In this document: in pieces, positions 25,339 to 34,278 of the stretch
Position numbering within the stretch: position 1 is the first letter of the stretch
Layout of the letters: the number at the start of each line of letters is the position of its first letter
From: Deltaproteobacteria bacterium
GTDB taxonomy: Bacteria; Myxococcota_A; UBA9160; SZUA-336
DNA length: 64,000 nucleotides
Assembly (NCBI GenBank): GCA_029261925.1
Contig: JAJDAJ010000035.1
Location: 83,774-147,773, forward strand
Direction: 5' to 3'
Notes under the pieces: generated by a model
Told to the model about the DNA's origin: nothing
What the model saw: the letters and a program-made list of their open reading frames with translations, nothing else
Database searches by the model: none
Translations under genes and position numbers: made by a program

Positions 25339-26586
25339 ATGCCCCGGGAATTCACGTTCCGCGATGCCCGCGTGCGCAGTCCCTCGGTGCTGGCGCTCAA
25401 TGCATTCGGGCGTGTCACGGGTTTCCCCTGGCGGGGCTTCGATGCCGACGCGATCGTCGCGGACGCGAGGCGACACGCCGGACTCGACGACCCGGGCGAC
25501 GGGTCCTGGCGCGAGCCTCTCGATGTGCTCTGTGATGCGCTGCCCGGCGAGTCGGGGCTGACGTCGTTCGGGCGCACGGCCGCGCGCGCGGGAATCGTGG
25601 GCGCCCTCGCGAATCGCCTGCGCGTGGTGGACTGGGCCGCGCGCCACCCGGAGGTGCATGACGAGCGTGTCGAGCGCCCCTGGGTCATCGTGGGCATGCC
25701 GCGCACGGGAACGTCTCTGCTCTCCTTCCTGATGGAGCTCGATCCCCACGCGCGTACGCCCACGCAGTGGGAGGCGCTCGATCCGATCCCGCCGCCCGAG
25801 CTGGCCACGTACACCACGGATCCACGCATCGCCGCGGCGTCGCGCCAGCTCGCGCAGCTCACCCGGCTGTGCCCGCCGCTCAACGCGCTGCACCCGATGG
25901 ACGCCGGACTCGCCGCCGAGGACGTCTCTATCCTGATGTACGGAATGCGCAGCTGGCAGTTCGAGACCCTGGCGTTCGCACCCGGCTACGGGCGCTGGCT
26001 CGACGCTGCCGACATGCGCCCGACGTACGCGCTCTTCCGCACGGTGCTGCAGATCTGGCAGTCCACGCTCCCCGTGGGCGTCTGGTCGCTCAAGTGCCCG
26101 CAGCACCTGATGCATCTCGACGCGCTGCTCGACGTGTTTCCCGACGCGCGTCTCGTCTGGATCCACCGCGATCCGGTGCGCGCGGTGGGCTCGCTGGCGA
26201 GCATGGTCATGGCCTATCTGACCACCTCGTCGCGCGGGCTCGAGCCGGCACGCGTGGCCGCGTACTGGACGGAGCGCATGGTCGCGGCCGTCGATCGCGC
26301 GTCGCGGGTCCTGGCGGATAGGGACGGAGTCTCCTGCGTGCATGTGCACTACGAGGACCTGATGAAGGACCCGGTGCGCACGCTGCGGGGCGTCCGCGCG
26401 GCGTCGGGAGAGCCGCTGGATCCGCTGCACCAGCGCCGCATCGAGGTGTTCATGCGCACCCGGCCGCGTGACCTCTACGGCCGGCACGTGTACCGGCTCG
26501 AGGACTTCGGACTCACCGCCAGCGCGATCGACGAGCGTTTCGCGTCCTACGTGCGGTGCCACGACGTGGGCCCCGAGGCCCGCTGA
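25339..26586 (+). CDS. Sulfotransferase family protein
   Basis: This 415-residue enzyme would transfer sulfuryl from PAPS to an acceptor. The 5'-phosphosulfate-binding loop is GMPRTGTSLL near residue 119, and the 3'-phosphate-binding segment VWIHRDPVRAVGSLASM is near 273, both in good order. The C-terminal half includes a DLMKDPVRTLRGV segment common in these bacterial sulfotransferases. The acceptor is unknown. It is followed 16 bases later by a PPOX protein on the same strand, so the two may be co-transcribed. There is no obvious signal peptide and no strong ribosome site before ATG 25339. Confidence 0.87.
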   Translation: MPREFTFRDARVRSPSVLALNAFGRVTGFPWRGFDADAIVADARRHAGLDDPGDGSWREPLDVLCDALPGESGLTSFGRTAARAGIVGALANRLRVVDWAARHPEVHDERVERPWVIVGMPRTGTSLLSFLMELDPHARTPTQWEALDPIPPPELATYTTDPRIAAASRQLAQLTRLCPPLNALHPMDAGLAAEDVSILMYGMRSWQFETLAFAPGYGRWLDAADMRPTYALFRTVLQIWQSTLPVGVWSLKCPQHLMHLDALLDVFPDARLVWIHRDPVRAVGSLASMVMAYLTTSSRGLEPARVAAYWTERMVAAVDRASRVLADRDGVSCVHVHYEDLMKDPVRTLRGVRAASGEPLDPLHQRRIEVFMRTRPRDLYGRHVYRLEDFGLTASAIDERFASYVRCHDVGPEAR

Positions 26587-26602
26587 TCGACCAGGAGGAG
26601 CC

Positions 26603-27103
26603 ATGGCGACATCCCTGACGCCCGAGCAGGTGCGCGAGTTCCTGCAAACCCAGCGCACGCTGATCCTGTCCACCGTCAAGAAGGACGGGGCGCCGGTCGC
26701 GCACGCGCTCTGGTTCACGTACCTGGACGACGCGGTGTACTTCGACACGCAGTCGGCCAGTCTCAAGGCGCGCAACATCGAGCGCGACGGCCGGGTCTGC
26801 TGCCTGGTCGAGGCCGGCGAGAAGTACTTCGATCTGCGCGGGGTCATGATCCAGGGCCGCTGCGTTCCCGTCACGGATCCCGACGAGATCGCGCGCGTGC
26901 AGGCCGCCAAGGAGCAGAAGAACGCGCGCATCGGCAGCGGCCTCGAGGACATGCCGGAGTGGTTCTCGGGCAGCCGGGAGCAGCGGCGCGAGCGCGGCGC
27001 GCGCGTGCTGCTCAAGGTACCGCTCGAGCGCGTCAGCAGCTGGAACTTCGGCCAGGTGCGCGACCACTACGAGGCCAGGATGGCGAAGGATGCGGGCTGC
27101 TAG
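26603..27103 (+). CDS. PPOX-class split-barrel flavin/F420-binding protein
   Basis: This 166-residue protein of the pyridoxamine 5'-phosphate oxidase fold, which typically binds FMN, F420 or haem, could reduce or bind small substrates. It begins QVREFLQTQRTLILSTVKKDGAPVAHALWF, the standard strand-turn-strand of this class, followed by VYFDTQSASLKARNIERDGRVCCLVE. The C-terminal YEARMAKDAG resembles F420-family members, but the cofactor cannot be fixed from sequence alone. AGGAGGAG lies just before the ATG. It follows the sulfotransferase gene in the same direction. Confidence 0.85.
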   Translation: MATSLTPEQVREFLQTQRTLILSTVKKDGAPVAHALWFTYLDDAVYFDTQSASLKARNIERDGRVCCLVEAGEKYFDLRGVMIQGRCVPVTDPDEIARVQAAKEQKNARIGSGLEDMPEWFSGSREQRRERGARVLLKVPLERVSSWNFGQVRDHYEARMAKDAGC

Positions 27104-27151
27104 CTGCCTGCCAGGGTCGGGCCGTTCCGGCTGGGTGCTCCGCGCCTCGTT

Positions 27152-28384
27152 TCAGGTCACGACGCCGTCGATCTTGAGCTGCAGGACCTGCTCCATGTCG
27201 CGTCCGAGCTCGAGGAGGATCTCGTCGGTGTGCTCCGCGAACAGCGGCGCGCGGCGAATCTCCGGCGGCGTCTCGTCGAACTGCACCGGATTGCAGACCA
27301 GCTCGCGGCGCTTGCCGTCGGCGTCGGTGAGCTCGGCGATGAAGCCGTTGGCGCGCAGCTGCGGGTCGCTGGCGACCTCCATCACGGTCTGCACGGGAGC
27401 CCACTGGCCCTCGAGCGTCTGCAGGCGCTGCATCCACTCGGCATAGGGCCGCTTCGCGAACTCTGCAGCCACGATCTCCGCGCCCTCGTTCGCGTTGGTC
27501 ATCAGTTTCTCGGCGGTGTTGAAGCGCTCGTCGTCGATCAGGTCCTCGCGCTCGATGTGGCGGCAGAAGTCGGCCCAGTAGCGCCCCGGCTGCAGCATGG
27601 TCAGGTTGATCCAGCGTCCGTCGGCGGTCTGGAAGTTGCCGGCGACCGGGTTCATCGCCGCGACGCCGCTCTCCGAGAGCGGGGGCGGCGGATCCACGTC
27701 GCCGACGTTCAGCGCGATGTTCACCGCGTAGGCCATCGCCCAGGCCCCGACGCTCATCAGCGACACGTCGATCACCGAGGGCTCCCCCGTGCGCTCGCGC
27801 GCGAACAGCGCGCCCGCGATGCCGCCCGCGATCGTCATCGCACCCATCGAGTCGCCGAAGGCGCCTGCGGGCATGCCCATGGTGCGCGGCGCATCGGGCG
27901 GCGTGGTGCCCCAGGCCGGGCCCATGCGGTTCCAGAACACGCTGCCGTCGAAGCCGCCCTTCCAGGCTTCCGGGCCCTTGTTCCCGTGCGCGGTGCCGCG
28001 CACGTAGATGATGTCGGGGTTCACCCGGCGCAGATCCTCGAGCTCGATCCCCAGCTTCTTGCGCGCGTCCGGCATGAAGTTGGTCAGGAACACGTCGCTC
28101 TTGCGCGCCAGCTCGTACAGGATCTCGATGCCCGCGGGCTCATTGAGCGCCAGGCCGATGCTGCGCTTGCCGCGGTTCGGGTGCTCCATGATCGGGCTGA
28201 ACGTGCCACCGTCGCCCGTGCTCGCGGTGCCCAGGTTGAGACCGCGCTGGGCGTCGCCCGCGACCGGATGCTCGACCTTGATCACCTCGGCACCCCAGTC
28301 GGCCAGGATGCCCCCCGCCGCGGGCGTGAAGGTGAACTGGGCGGCCTCGAGGATGCGGATGCCCTCCATGGGCCGGTGCGTCAT
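27152..28384 (-). CDS. CaiB/BaiF-type (class III) CoA transferase
   Basis: This 410-residue class III CoA transferase moves CoA between carboxylic acids through an Asp-linked anhydride. It opens GIRILEAAQFTFTPAAGGILADWGAEVIKVEHP, the standard CoA-transferase N terminus, and the probable catalytic Asp lies in GGFDGSVFWNRMG near residue 175. The C terminus carries the conserved WAPVQTVMEVASDPQLRANGF. ATG 28384 is preceded by AGGAG at 8 bases. Downstream of the amidohydrolase gene on the same strand, separated by 103 bases, it may serve the same breakdown route. The acids used are unknown. Confidence 0.92.
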   Translation of the reverse strand: MTHRPMEGIRILEAAQFTFTPAAGGILADWGAEVIKVEHPVAGDAQRGLNLGTASTGDGGTFSPIMEHPNRGKRSIGLALNEPAGIEILYELARKSDVFLTNFMPDARKKLGIELEDLRRVNPDIIYVRGTAHGNKGPEAWKGGFDGSVFWNRMGPAWGTTPPDAPRTMGMPAGAFGDSMGAMTIAGGIAGALFARERTGEPSVIDVSLMSVGAWAMAYAVNIALNVGDVDPPPPLSESGVAAMNPVAGNFQTADGRWINLTMLQPGRYWADFCRHIEREDLIDDERFNTAEKLMTNANEGAEIVAAEFAKRPYAEWMQRLQTLEGQWAPVQTVMEVASDPQLRANGFIAELTDADGKRRELVCNPVQFDETPPEIRRAPLFAEHTDEILLELGRDMEQVLQLKIDGVVT

Positions 28385-28487
28385 CTGCTTGCTCCTGCGG
28401 CGATCCCCGACCCGCGGGGCGGGTCTTCGCCGGCTGCATGGTGGAAGCGCAACTCTACCAGCTCCAGCGGACTGCTGATCGGCCCGC

Positions 28488-30173
28488 TCAGGCGCCGCCG
28501 CGCAGCACCTGACCGGGCAGCACACCCGTATGCTTCTGGTCGTCGAAGAGCACCTGGCCGTTGACGATGGTGTACTGCATGCCCCGGGCGGGCATGACCA
28601 TGCGGCGGCCTCCTGCGGGCAGGTCGTGCCACATCTCGGGGCGCTTGTCGGAGCCCACCGTCTCGGGGTCGAAGACCGCAAGGTCGGCCGCGTTCCCGGC
28701 GGCGATGCGCCCGCGACCCCGCAGCCCGAAGAGGTCGGCCGGCTCGGAGGTGATGCGCTGTACGGCGCGTTCCAGGGTCATGGCCTGGCGCTCGCGCACC
28801 CAGGTGCCCAGCAGGTAGGTGCAGTAGCCGGCGTCGCAGAGCATGTCCACGTGCGCGCCGCCGTCGGACAGGCCGATCAGCGTCTGCGGGTGGTCGATCA
28901 GCGCGCCGACGCTCCCGACGTTCGAGTTCATCGCCTCCATGGTGAAATCCAGCTGGAGGTCGTCTTCGATGCAGATGTCGAAGAACGTGTCTACCGCGTC
29001 GGCGCCGCGCTCGCGCGCGACCTGGTCCACGCTCTTGCCGACGCTGGCCTGCAGCGATGCGGCGTGTACTTCCTTGACCTCGAGCCGCTTGAAGTACGTG
29101 TCGCGGTGGAAGATGTAGCCGCCGTCGAGCTGCTTGCGGAACGCGTCGCGGAACGCGGGGTCGCGATAGTGGCGCATCTGCACCTCGGGAGGCTGGTTGA
29201 ACAGCGGCTTCCACTCGGGCAGGTTGGCGAAGGCGAACGGGTTGCGCAGATCGATCTGCACGATCAGTGGCCGGCACGAGACCTGGGGCCGCGCTCCGCG
29301 CGCCAGCAGCGCGGCGGTCTGCTCCAGCGTCTCCTGGCAGAGCTCGGGGCGGTCGTCCCGCACCAGCAGCGAGAGCCAGGTCACCGGGCGGCCGGTCTCG
29401 CGCAGGAAGAGCTCGAGCAGCTCGTACTCCTCGGGCGTCACGATCCCCGGTGCGTCATTGAGGTTCAGCTCGACGATGCCGCGGTCGAGGTCGCGCAGCA
29501 CGTTGCAGTACGCCTCGAGCTCGTCGCGGCTGGCCTGGCGGCACGCCAGCGGGCGACCCTGGTAGCCGATGTGCTGCGGCCCGAAGGTGGTGCTGAAGCC
29601 CAGTGCGCCGGCCTCGAGCGCCTGGCGCAGCAGACCCGCGATCTGCCCGGTCTCTTCGGCGCTGGCCTCGCGATCCATCGAGGCCTCGCCCATCACGTAG
29701 TGACGGAAGGGCGTCAGCGCGGCCATGAAGCCCAGGTTCACGCCGCTCCCGCGGCGCGCGGCGGCGTCCATGTACTCCGGGAACGTCTCCCAGTCCCAGG
29801 TCACGCCCGCGCCGAGCACGTCGAAGGGGATGGCCTCGACGTTGACCAGGTCCCAGGCGGCGATCTCGTGTGCCTCGGGCCGGCACGGAGCGATGCCCAC
29901 GCCACAGTTGCCCATGACCACGCTGGTCACGCCGTGCCACGGTGAGCAGCTCAGGACGGGATCCCAGCAGATCTGCGCGTCGTAGTGCGTGTGGTGGTCG
30001 ATGAAGCCGGGTGCCACGACCAGGTCGCCGGCGTCGATCACGCGCGCGGCGCCGTCGCGAATCTGGCCGATCTCCGCGATCACGCCGTCCTGGACGGCGA
30101 CGTCGGCGCGGTAGGCCGGGGCGCCGGTGCCGTCGACCACCGTTCCATTCCTCAGGAGCAGGTCGTGGCCCAT
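28488..30173 (-). CDS. Amidohydrolase family protein, N-acyl-D-amino-acid deacylase-like
   Basis: This protein of about 561 residues belongs to the D-aminoacylase branch of the amidohydrolase superfamily, a zinc TIM-barrel hydrolase. It begins with the small beta-sandwich (LLLRNGTVVDGTGAP) and the metal motif FIDHHTHYDAQICWDP near residue 59. A later Asp lies in LIGLSDGGAHVDML near 440, and the tail (GNAADLAVFDPETVG) is typical. Such enzymes open N-acyl bonds or similar amides. GAGAGGAG is 5 bases before ATG 30173. It is the first gene of a pair with the CoA transferase. The gene diverges from the second MFS carrier. Confidence 0.88.
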   Translation of the reverse strand: MGHDLLLRNGTVVDGTGAPAYRADVAVQDGVIAEIGQIRDGAARVIDAGDLVVAPGFIDHHTHYDAQICWDPVLSCSPWHGVTSVVMGNCGVGIAPCRPEAHEIAAWDLVNVEAIPFDVLGAGVTWDWETFPEYMDAAARRGSGVNLGFMAALTPFRHYVMGEASMDREASAEETGQIAGLLRQALEAGALGFSTTFGPQHIGYQGRPLACRQASRDELEAYCNVLRDLDRGIVELNLNDAPGIVTPEEYELLELFLRETGRPVTWLSLLVRDDRPELCQETLEQTAALLARGARPQVSCRPLIVQIDLRNPFAFANLPEWKPLFNQPPEVQMRHYRDPAFRDAFRKQLDGGYIFHRDTYFKRLEVKEVHAASLQASVGKSVDQVARERGADAVDTFFDICIEDDLQLDFTMEAMNSNVGSVGALIDHPQTLIGLSDGGAHVDMLCDAGYCTYLLGTWVRERQAMTLERAVQRITSEPADLFGLRGRGRIAAGNAADLAVFDPETVGSDKRPEMWHDLPAGGRRMVMPARGMQYTIVNGQVLFDDQKHTGVLPGQVLRGGA

Positions 30174-30303
30174 GCGGACTCCTCTCGCGGGGTATGCGGC
30201 CGGCCGCCGCGGCAAGCGGCGGTCTCCGCGTCTCGCGGCCCCAGTCTACCAGCCCGCCACCCCCGGAAGCGGCCGTGGGGCAAGATGCCCGCGAGGAGGC
30301 TCG

Positions 30304-31593
30304 ATGCGATTTCAGCGCTGGTACCCCGCCTACGTCCTGACGGTGATCGCGCTGTCCAACGCCTTCAACTTCCTGGACCGCCAGATCCTGGCGATCCTGC
30401 TGGAGCCGATCCGCGCCGATCTCGGCGCCTCGGACACCGCGCTGGGTTTCCTGTCGGGTCCGGCGTTCGCGCTCTTCTACGCGCTGGCGGGCATCCCGAT
30501 CGCGCGCTGGATCGACCGCGGCTCGCGGCGCACGATCATGGCGGCGGGAATCGCCCTGTGGAGCGTGATGACGGCGGCGTGCGGCATGGCGCGCACGCTC
30601 GGTCAGCTGGCGGTGGCGCGCACGCTGGTGGGCGTGGGCGAGGCCACGCAGACGCCGGCCGCGCACTCGCTGATCTCCGACTACTTCGCCCCGCGGCACC
30701 GCGCGACCGCGCTGGCGTTCAACAGCGTCGGCGCCAACGGCGGCCTGCTGGTCGGGCTCGCACTGGGCGGCTGGATCGCCGACGCGTACGGCTGGAGGCT
30801 CGCGTTCGTGACGGTGGGCCTGCCCGGTCTGCTCGTGGCGCTGCTCGTCCGCCTGACCGTGCGCGAGCCGCTGCGCGGTGGCACCGACGAGCTGCCCGCC
30901 GCGCCTGCCGCATCCGGCGAGCCCGAGGAGAGCTTCGCCGCGGTGGCGCGGATGCTCTGGCGCCTGCGTACGTACCGCCACGCCGCGCTGGGCGCGTCGC
31001 TCCAGGCGCTCTTCGGGTACACGCTGATCAGCTGGGCCCCGGCCTTCATGGCGCGCGTGCACGGCTGGAGCCCCGGCGAGATCGGCCTGCCGCTGGGCCT
31101 GGTCCTCGGTCTGGGCGGGGCCACGGGCTCGGTGCTCGGCGGCACGCTCTCGGATCGCCTGGGCGCGCGCGATCCGCGCTGGTACGCCTGGCTGCCGGCG
31201 ATCACGGCGGTCTCGATGCTGCCCTTCGCGCTGCTCTTCCTGCACTGGCCCGGCGCGGGAGGGATGCTCTGGTACCTGCCCGCGGTCATCCTGGGCAACT
31301 TCTACCCCGCGCCGTCCTACGCGCTGGCGCAGAACCTGGTCCCGCCGCGGATGCGCGGCACGTCCTCGGCCGTGATGCTGCTGGCGATCACGGTGATCGG
31401 GCTCGGCATCGGCCCGCAGCTCGTGGGCGTGCTGAACGACGCGCTGGCGCCGCGCCTGGGTGAGCTGGCGATCCGCCACTCGCTCACGCTGGTGGCGCTC
31501 GTGAACCTCTGGGCCGCGGGCCACTTCCTCCTGGCCTCGCGCACAGCGCGCCAGGAGCTGGCCGCGCGCGCACGGATCGCGCGAGGCGACTGA
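30304..31593 (+). CDS. MFS transporter, spinster-like (paralogue)
   Basis: This 429-residue inner-membrane carrier with 12 predicted helices is closely similar to the protein at 5009. It has FNFLDRQILAILLEPIRADL in helix 1, IARWIDRGSRRT in the motif A position, and VGEATQTPAAHSLISDYF in helix 4 (the first copy has GEAGGTPPSHSLISDYI). GCGAGGAGG is 4 bases before ATG 30304. It diverges from the amidohydrolase/CoA transferase pair, so uptake or efflux of that pathway's substrate is plausible but unproven. Confidence 0.9.
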   Translation: MRFQRWYPAYVLTVIALSNAFNFLDRQILAILLEPIRADLGASDTALGFLSGPAFALFYALAGIPIARWIDRGSRRTIMAAGIALWSVMTAACGMARTLGQLAVARTLVGVGEATQTPAAHSLISDYFAPRHRATALAFNSVGANGGLLVGLALGGWIADAYGWRLAFVTVGLPGLLVALLVRLTVREPLRGGTDELPAAPAASGEPEESFAAVARMLWRLRTYRHAALGASLQALFGYTLISWAPAFMARVHGWSPGEIGLPLGLVLGLGGATGSVLGGTLSDRLGARDPRWYAWLPAITAVSMLPFALLFLHWPGAGGMLWYLPAVILGNFYPAPSYALAQNLVPPRMRGTSSAVMLLAITVIGLGIGPQLVGVLNDALAPRLGELAIRHSLTLVALVNLWAAGHFLLASRTARQELAARARIARGD

Positions 31594-31734
31594 CGGCGGT
31601 CAGCGCGCGGACTCCGGTGTGGCGCGCTTCACAGCCGAGATGGATCGCGCGCGTGTGAAGCGCTTCATCGCGGGCGGCGCGTCCCGGGCCGATGCTTCCG
31701 GGCGTCATCGGAGGATGACGCGGAGGAGAACGTC

Positions 31735-33444
31735 ATGCAGGTCCGAGCTCGAACCTTCCGACTCCGGGGCAGTCTGGCCCTGGCCCTTGCACTGCTGCTG
31801 GATAGCGGCGCAGCGCGCGCACAGACGAGCGGCTTCGCGCCGCGCAGCGAGCCGCCGGCTTTCGAGGAGCTGATCGAGGACGTCGCGGAGAATCCCGCCT
31901 ACACGCCCGAGGCGCGAGACATCCTGATCGAGCAAGCCGACGGCGGATTCGAGGACTTCGTGACCACGAACCCGATCCAGACCCAGATCGGGAACTGGCC
32001 GCTCGAGGCCTTCGAGCCGCTGCCGAACGCGCCGCTCGCCCTCGAGCGGATCTTTCTCGTGGACAGCTACGATGGCGGCATCGTCGAGTCCACGTGCCCA
32101 CCGGCCGCACCCTGTGAGTTCCCGGACGAGTGGGACATCAAGGCCTTCCGCGTCTACACGGTATGGCGAGCCAGCTCGCCCTCCGACATCGCGGACCTCG
32201 AGCGCCACTTCCTGGCGCAGGACGGTCGCGGGGTGCGCATGTGGCTCGAGGGGCAGGAGCTCTCGCAGGCCTTCGGCGGCACATTCTCGCCGGGCGATTT
32301 CCATGCCTACGTGCCGCCCTCGACGGATCAGCTCGTGATCGTGTTCCGGCCGCACGCGTGGTATCCGGCGGCCCCGCCCTGGCCCGTCTGGAACATCTAC
32401 TTCCAGCTGACCGAGGAGAATGGCCTGCCACTGATCGACCTGGACCGGTGGGGCAACCCCATCGTGGTGGGTCACGTGGCGAACCCCACCTCGCACCGCA
32501 GCGCGACCGTCGTGCCGAAGCCCGTCCTGCGCAGCTTCTGGACCGCGACCATCGGCGAGAGCGTCAGCAGCTCGCGCTGCACCGGCTGCCACACCATGGA
32601 TACGCCCGAGAAGATCCGCGAGCGCCACGGCGGTCTGATCGACGGTCTGGCCATCGTCACCGAGCCGAGCATCCTGGTGCCCGGAAAGTCGGTCTACACG
32701 TGCAGCAACTGCCACGAGGGCTACTTCGACTACCTGGGTGAGAGCAGCTCCTTCGCCGAGGGCAAGTGGGCCACACCGACACAGGAGCTCGACATCAACT
32801 GGGCGCAGATCATCAATGACCACCCTCTGAGCTGGCCCCACCGTATCTGCGACCGCATGGTCACGAACATGCCCACGCATGAGCTCCGGCACGAGCACTT
32901 TCACGAGGACGCCCGGCTGTTCTGGGCGGTCGAGAAGGGCGAGCTTCCCGATCCGAACCTCCCGCCGCTGCCCACCGCGCCGCCGCATGACCACGACGAG
33001 TTCGTGCGCCGCTTCGACGTCTGGAACGACTCCGGCGCCCACTGCCCGCCGCTGGTTCCGGACCTGTTCATCAATCCTGGCGACCTGTCTGACCCGCTCC
33101 CGTCACCCATCGGAGGCGTCGAGAGGGCAGATGCCGACGAGGATGGCGTGCCCGATGCGGACGACAACTGCCCCGCCGCGTCCAACCCGCGTCAGCTCGA
33201 CGCCGATGGCGACGGCCGCGGCGACTTCTGCGAGTGTGGCGACCAGACGCTCGACGGGCTCGTCGACGTGCGCGACGTGCTCGCGATCAACGACGCGCTG
33301 TTCGGGCGCGGACGCATCTCGCCTCTGTGCGACGCGAACGGGGACGGCCAGTGCAGCGTGGCCGACATCCTCGGGGTCAACGCCGCGATCCATGGCGCGC
33401 CCGCCTACTGCTCGCGCCATCCCGATCCAGCCCGCGCGCGCTGA
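31735..33444 (+). CDS. Secreted two-haem protein with TSP3 and dockerin-like C terminus
   Basis: This 569-residue exported protein has signal peptide SLALALALLLDSGAARAQ. The middle contains two c-type haem motifs, CTGCH near residue 283 and CSNCH near 322, inside a segment otherwise unlike standard cytochromes. His and Met residues that could serve as axial ligands follow. It ends with a TSP3 repeat (DADEDGVPDADDNCP) and the 70-residue dockerin-like unit (CECGDQTLDGLVDVRDVLAIN, DANGDGQCSVADILGVN) shared with 2666 and 7956. A role in electron transfer outside the cytoplasm is suggested by the haem motifs only. The gene stands alone on the plus strand. Confidence 0.82.
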   Translation: MQVRARTFRLRGSLALALALLLDSGAARAQTSGFAPRSEPPAFEELIEDVAENPAYTPEARDILIEQADGGFEDFVTTNPIQTQIGNWPLEAFEPLPNAPLALERIFLVDSYDGGIVESTCPPAAPCEFPDEWDIKAFRVYTVWRASSPSDIADLERHFLAQDGRGVRMWLEGQELSQAFGGTFSPGDFHAYVPPSTDQLVIVFRPHAWYPAAPPWPVWNIYFQLTEENGLPLIDLDRWGNPIVVGHVANPTSHRSATVVPKPVLRSFWTATIGESVSSSRCTGCHTMDTPEKIRERHGGLIDGLAIVTEPSILVPGKSVYTCSNCHEGYFDYLGESSSFAEGKWATPTQELDINWAQIINDHPLSWPHRICDRMVTNMPTHELRHEHFHEDARLFWAVEKGELPDPNLPPLPTAPPHDHDEFVRRFDVWNDSGAHCPPLVPDLFINPGDLSDPLPSPIGGVERADADEDGVPDADDNCPAASNPRQLDADGDGRGDFCECGDQTLDGLVDVRDVLAINDALFGRGRISPLCDANGDGQCSVADILGVNAAIHGAPAYCSRHPDPARAR

Positions 33445-33519
33445 CGCGCCGCCTGCTTGACGCTCGCCGTCCGCCGCGGACAAACTGCGCGGTGGGCGGC
33501 GCTGGCCGCGGGAGGGCGG

Positions 33520-34278
33520 ATGTTCGAGCTGGACGGCCGGACCGCGCTGGTCACGGGAGCGGGGCAGGGAGTCGGTGCGGAGATCGCGCGCGTGCTGGCC
33601 GCGCACGGCGCCGCGGTGGGGATCAACGACCTCTACGCGGAGCGCGCCGCCGCGGTGATCGACGAGATCCGCGCTGCGGGGGGGCGCGCCGCGCCGGCGA
33701 TCGCCGACGTGGGCGACCACGCCGCGGTCGGACGTGCGGTCGAGGCTCTGACCGCCGAGCTCGGCGACATCGACATCCTGGTCAACAACGCGGGCCTGCC
33801 CGTGGGAGAGGGATTCGTGATCCGGCCGTTCGAGCGGACCGATCCCGACGTCTGGGAGCCCTGGCTTCGCGTGAGCCTGTACGGCGCGCTGCACTGCAGC
33901 CGTGCGGTGGTCGCGGGCATGCGCGAGCGCGGCTGGGGCCGGATCATCACCATCTCGTCGGACGCCGGCCTCGAGGGGACGCCCGACCTGGTGGCGTACT
34001 CGGCCGCGAAGGCCGGCGTCATGGGCATGACCCGTGCCCTGGCCCGCGAGCTCGGTGGCGACGGCATCACCTGTAACTGCGTCGCGCTGGGCCTGATGGA
34101 GCGCGACGAGTACGCGCCGGAGTTCCCGCTCGAGGAGGCGCTGCGCGGCTACTCGATTCCCCGCATGGGCCGCGCCTCCGACGTGGCGCCCGCGGTGCTC
34201 TACATCGCCTCGGAGGAGGCGAGCTGGGTCACCGGTCAGGTCTTCGCCGTCAACGGCGGCGCGAACGTGGTGCGCTAG
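33520..34278 (+). CDS. SDR family oxidoreductase
   Basis: This is a 252-residue short-chain dehydrogenase/reductase. The cofactor motif TGAGQGVG is near residue 13, NNAG near 90, catalytic Ser in ITISSDAG near 147, and YSAAK near 162. The C terminus has VTGQVFAVNGGANVV, a standard SDR finish. CGGGAGGGCGG runs up to ATG 33520. The substrate is unknown. Its stop codon overlaps the stop of the convergent MOSC gene by 4 bases. Confidence 0.92.
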   Translation: MFELDGRTALVTGAGQGVGAEIARVLAAHGAAVGINDLYAERAAAVIDEIRAAGGRAAPAIADVGDHAAVGRAVEALTAELGDIDILVNNAGLPVGEGFVIRPFERTDPDVWEPWLRVSLYGALHCSRAVVAGMRERGWGRIITISSDAGLEGTPDLVAYSAAKAGVMGMTRALARELGGDGITCNCVALGLMERDEYAPEFPLEEALRGYSIPRMGRASDVAPAVLYIASEEASWVTGQVFAVNGGANVVR

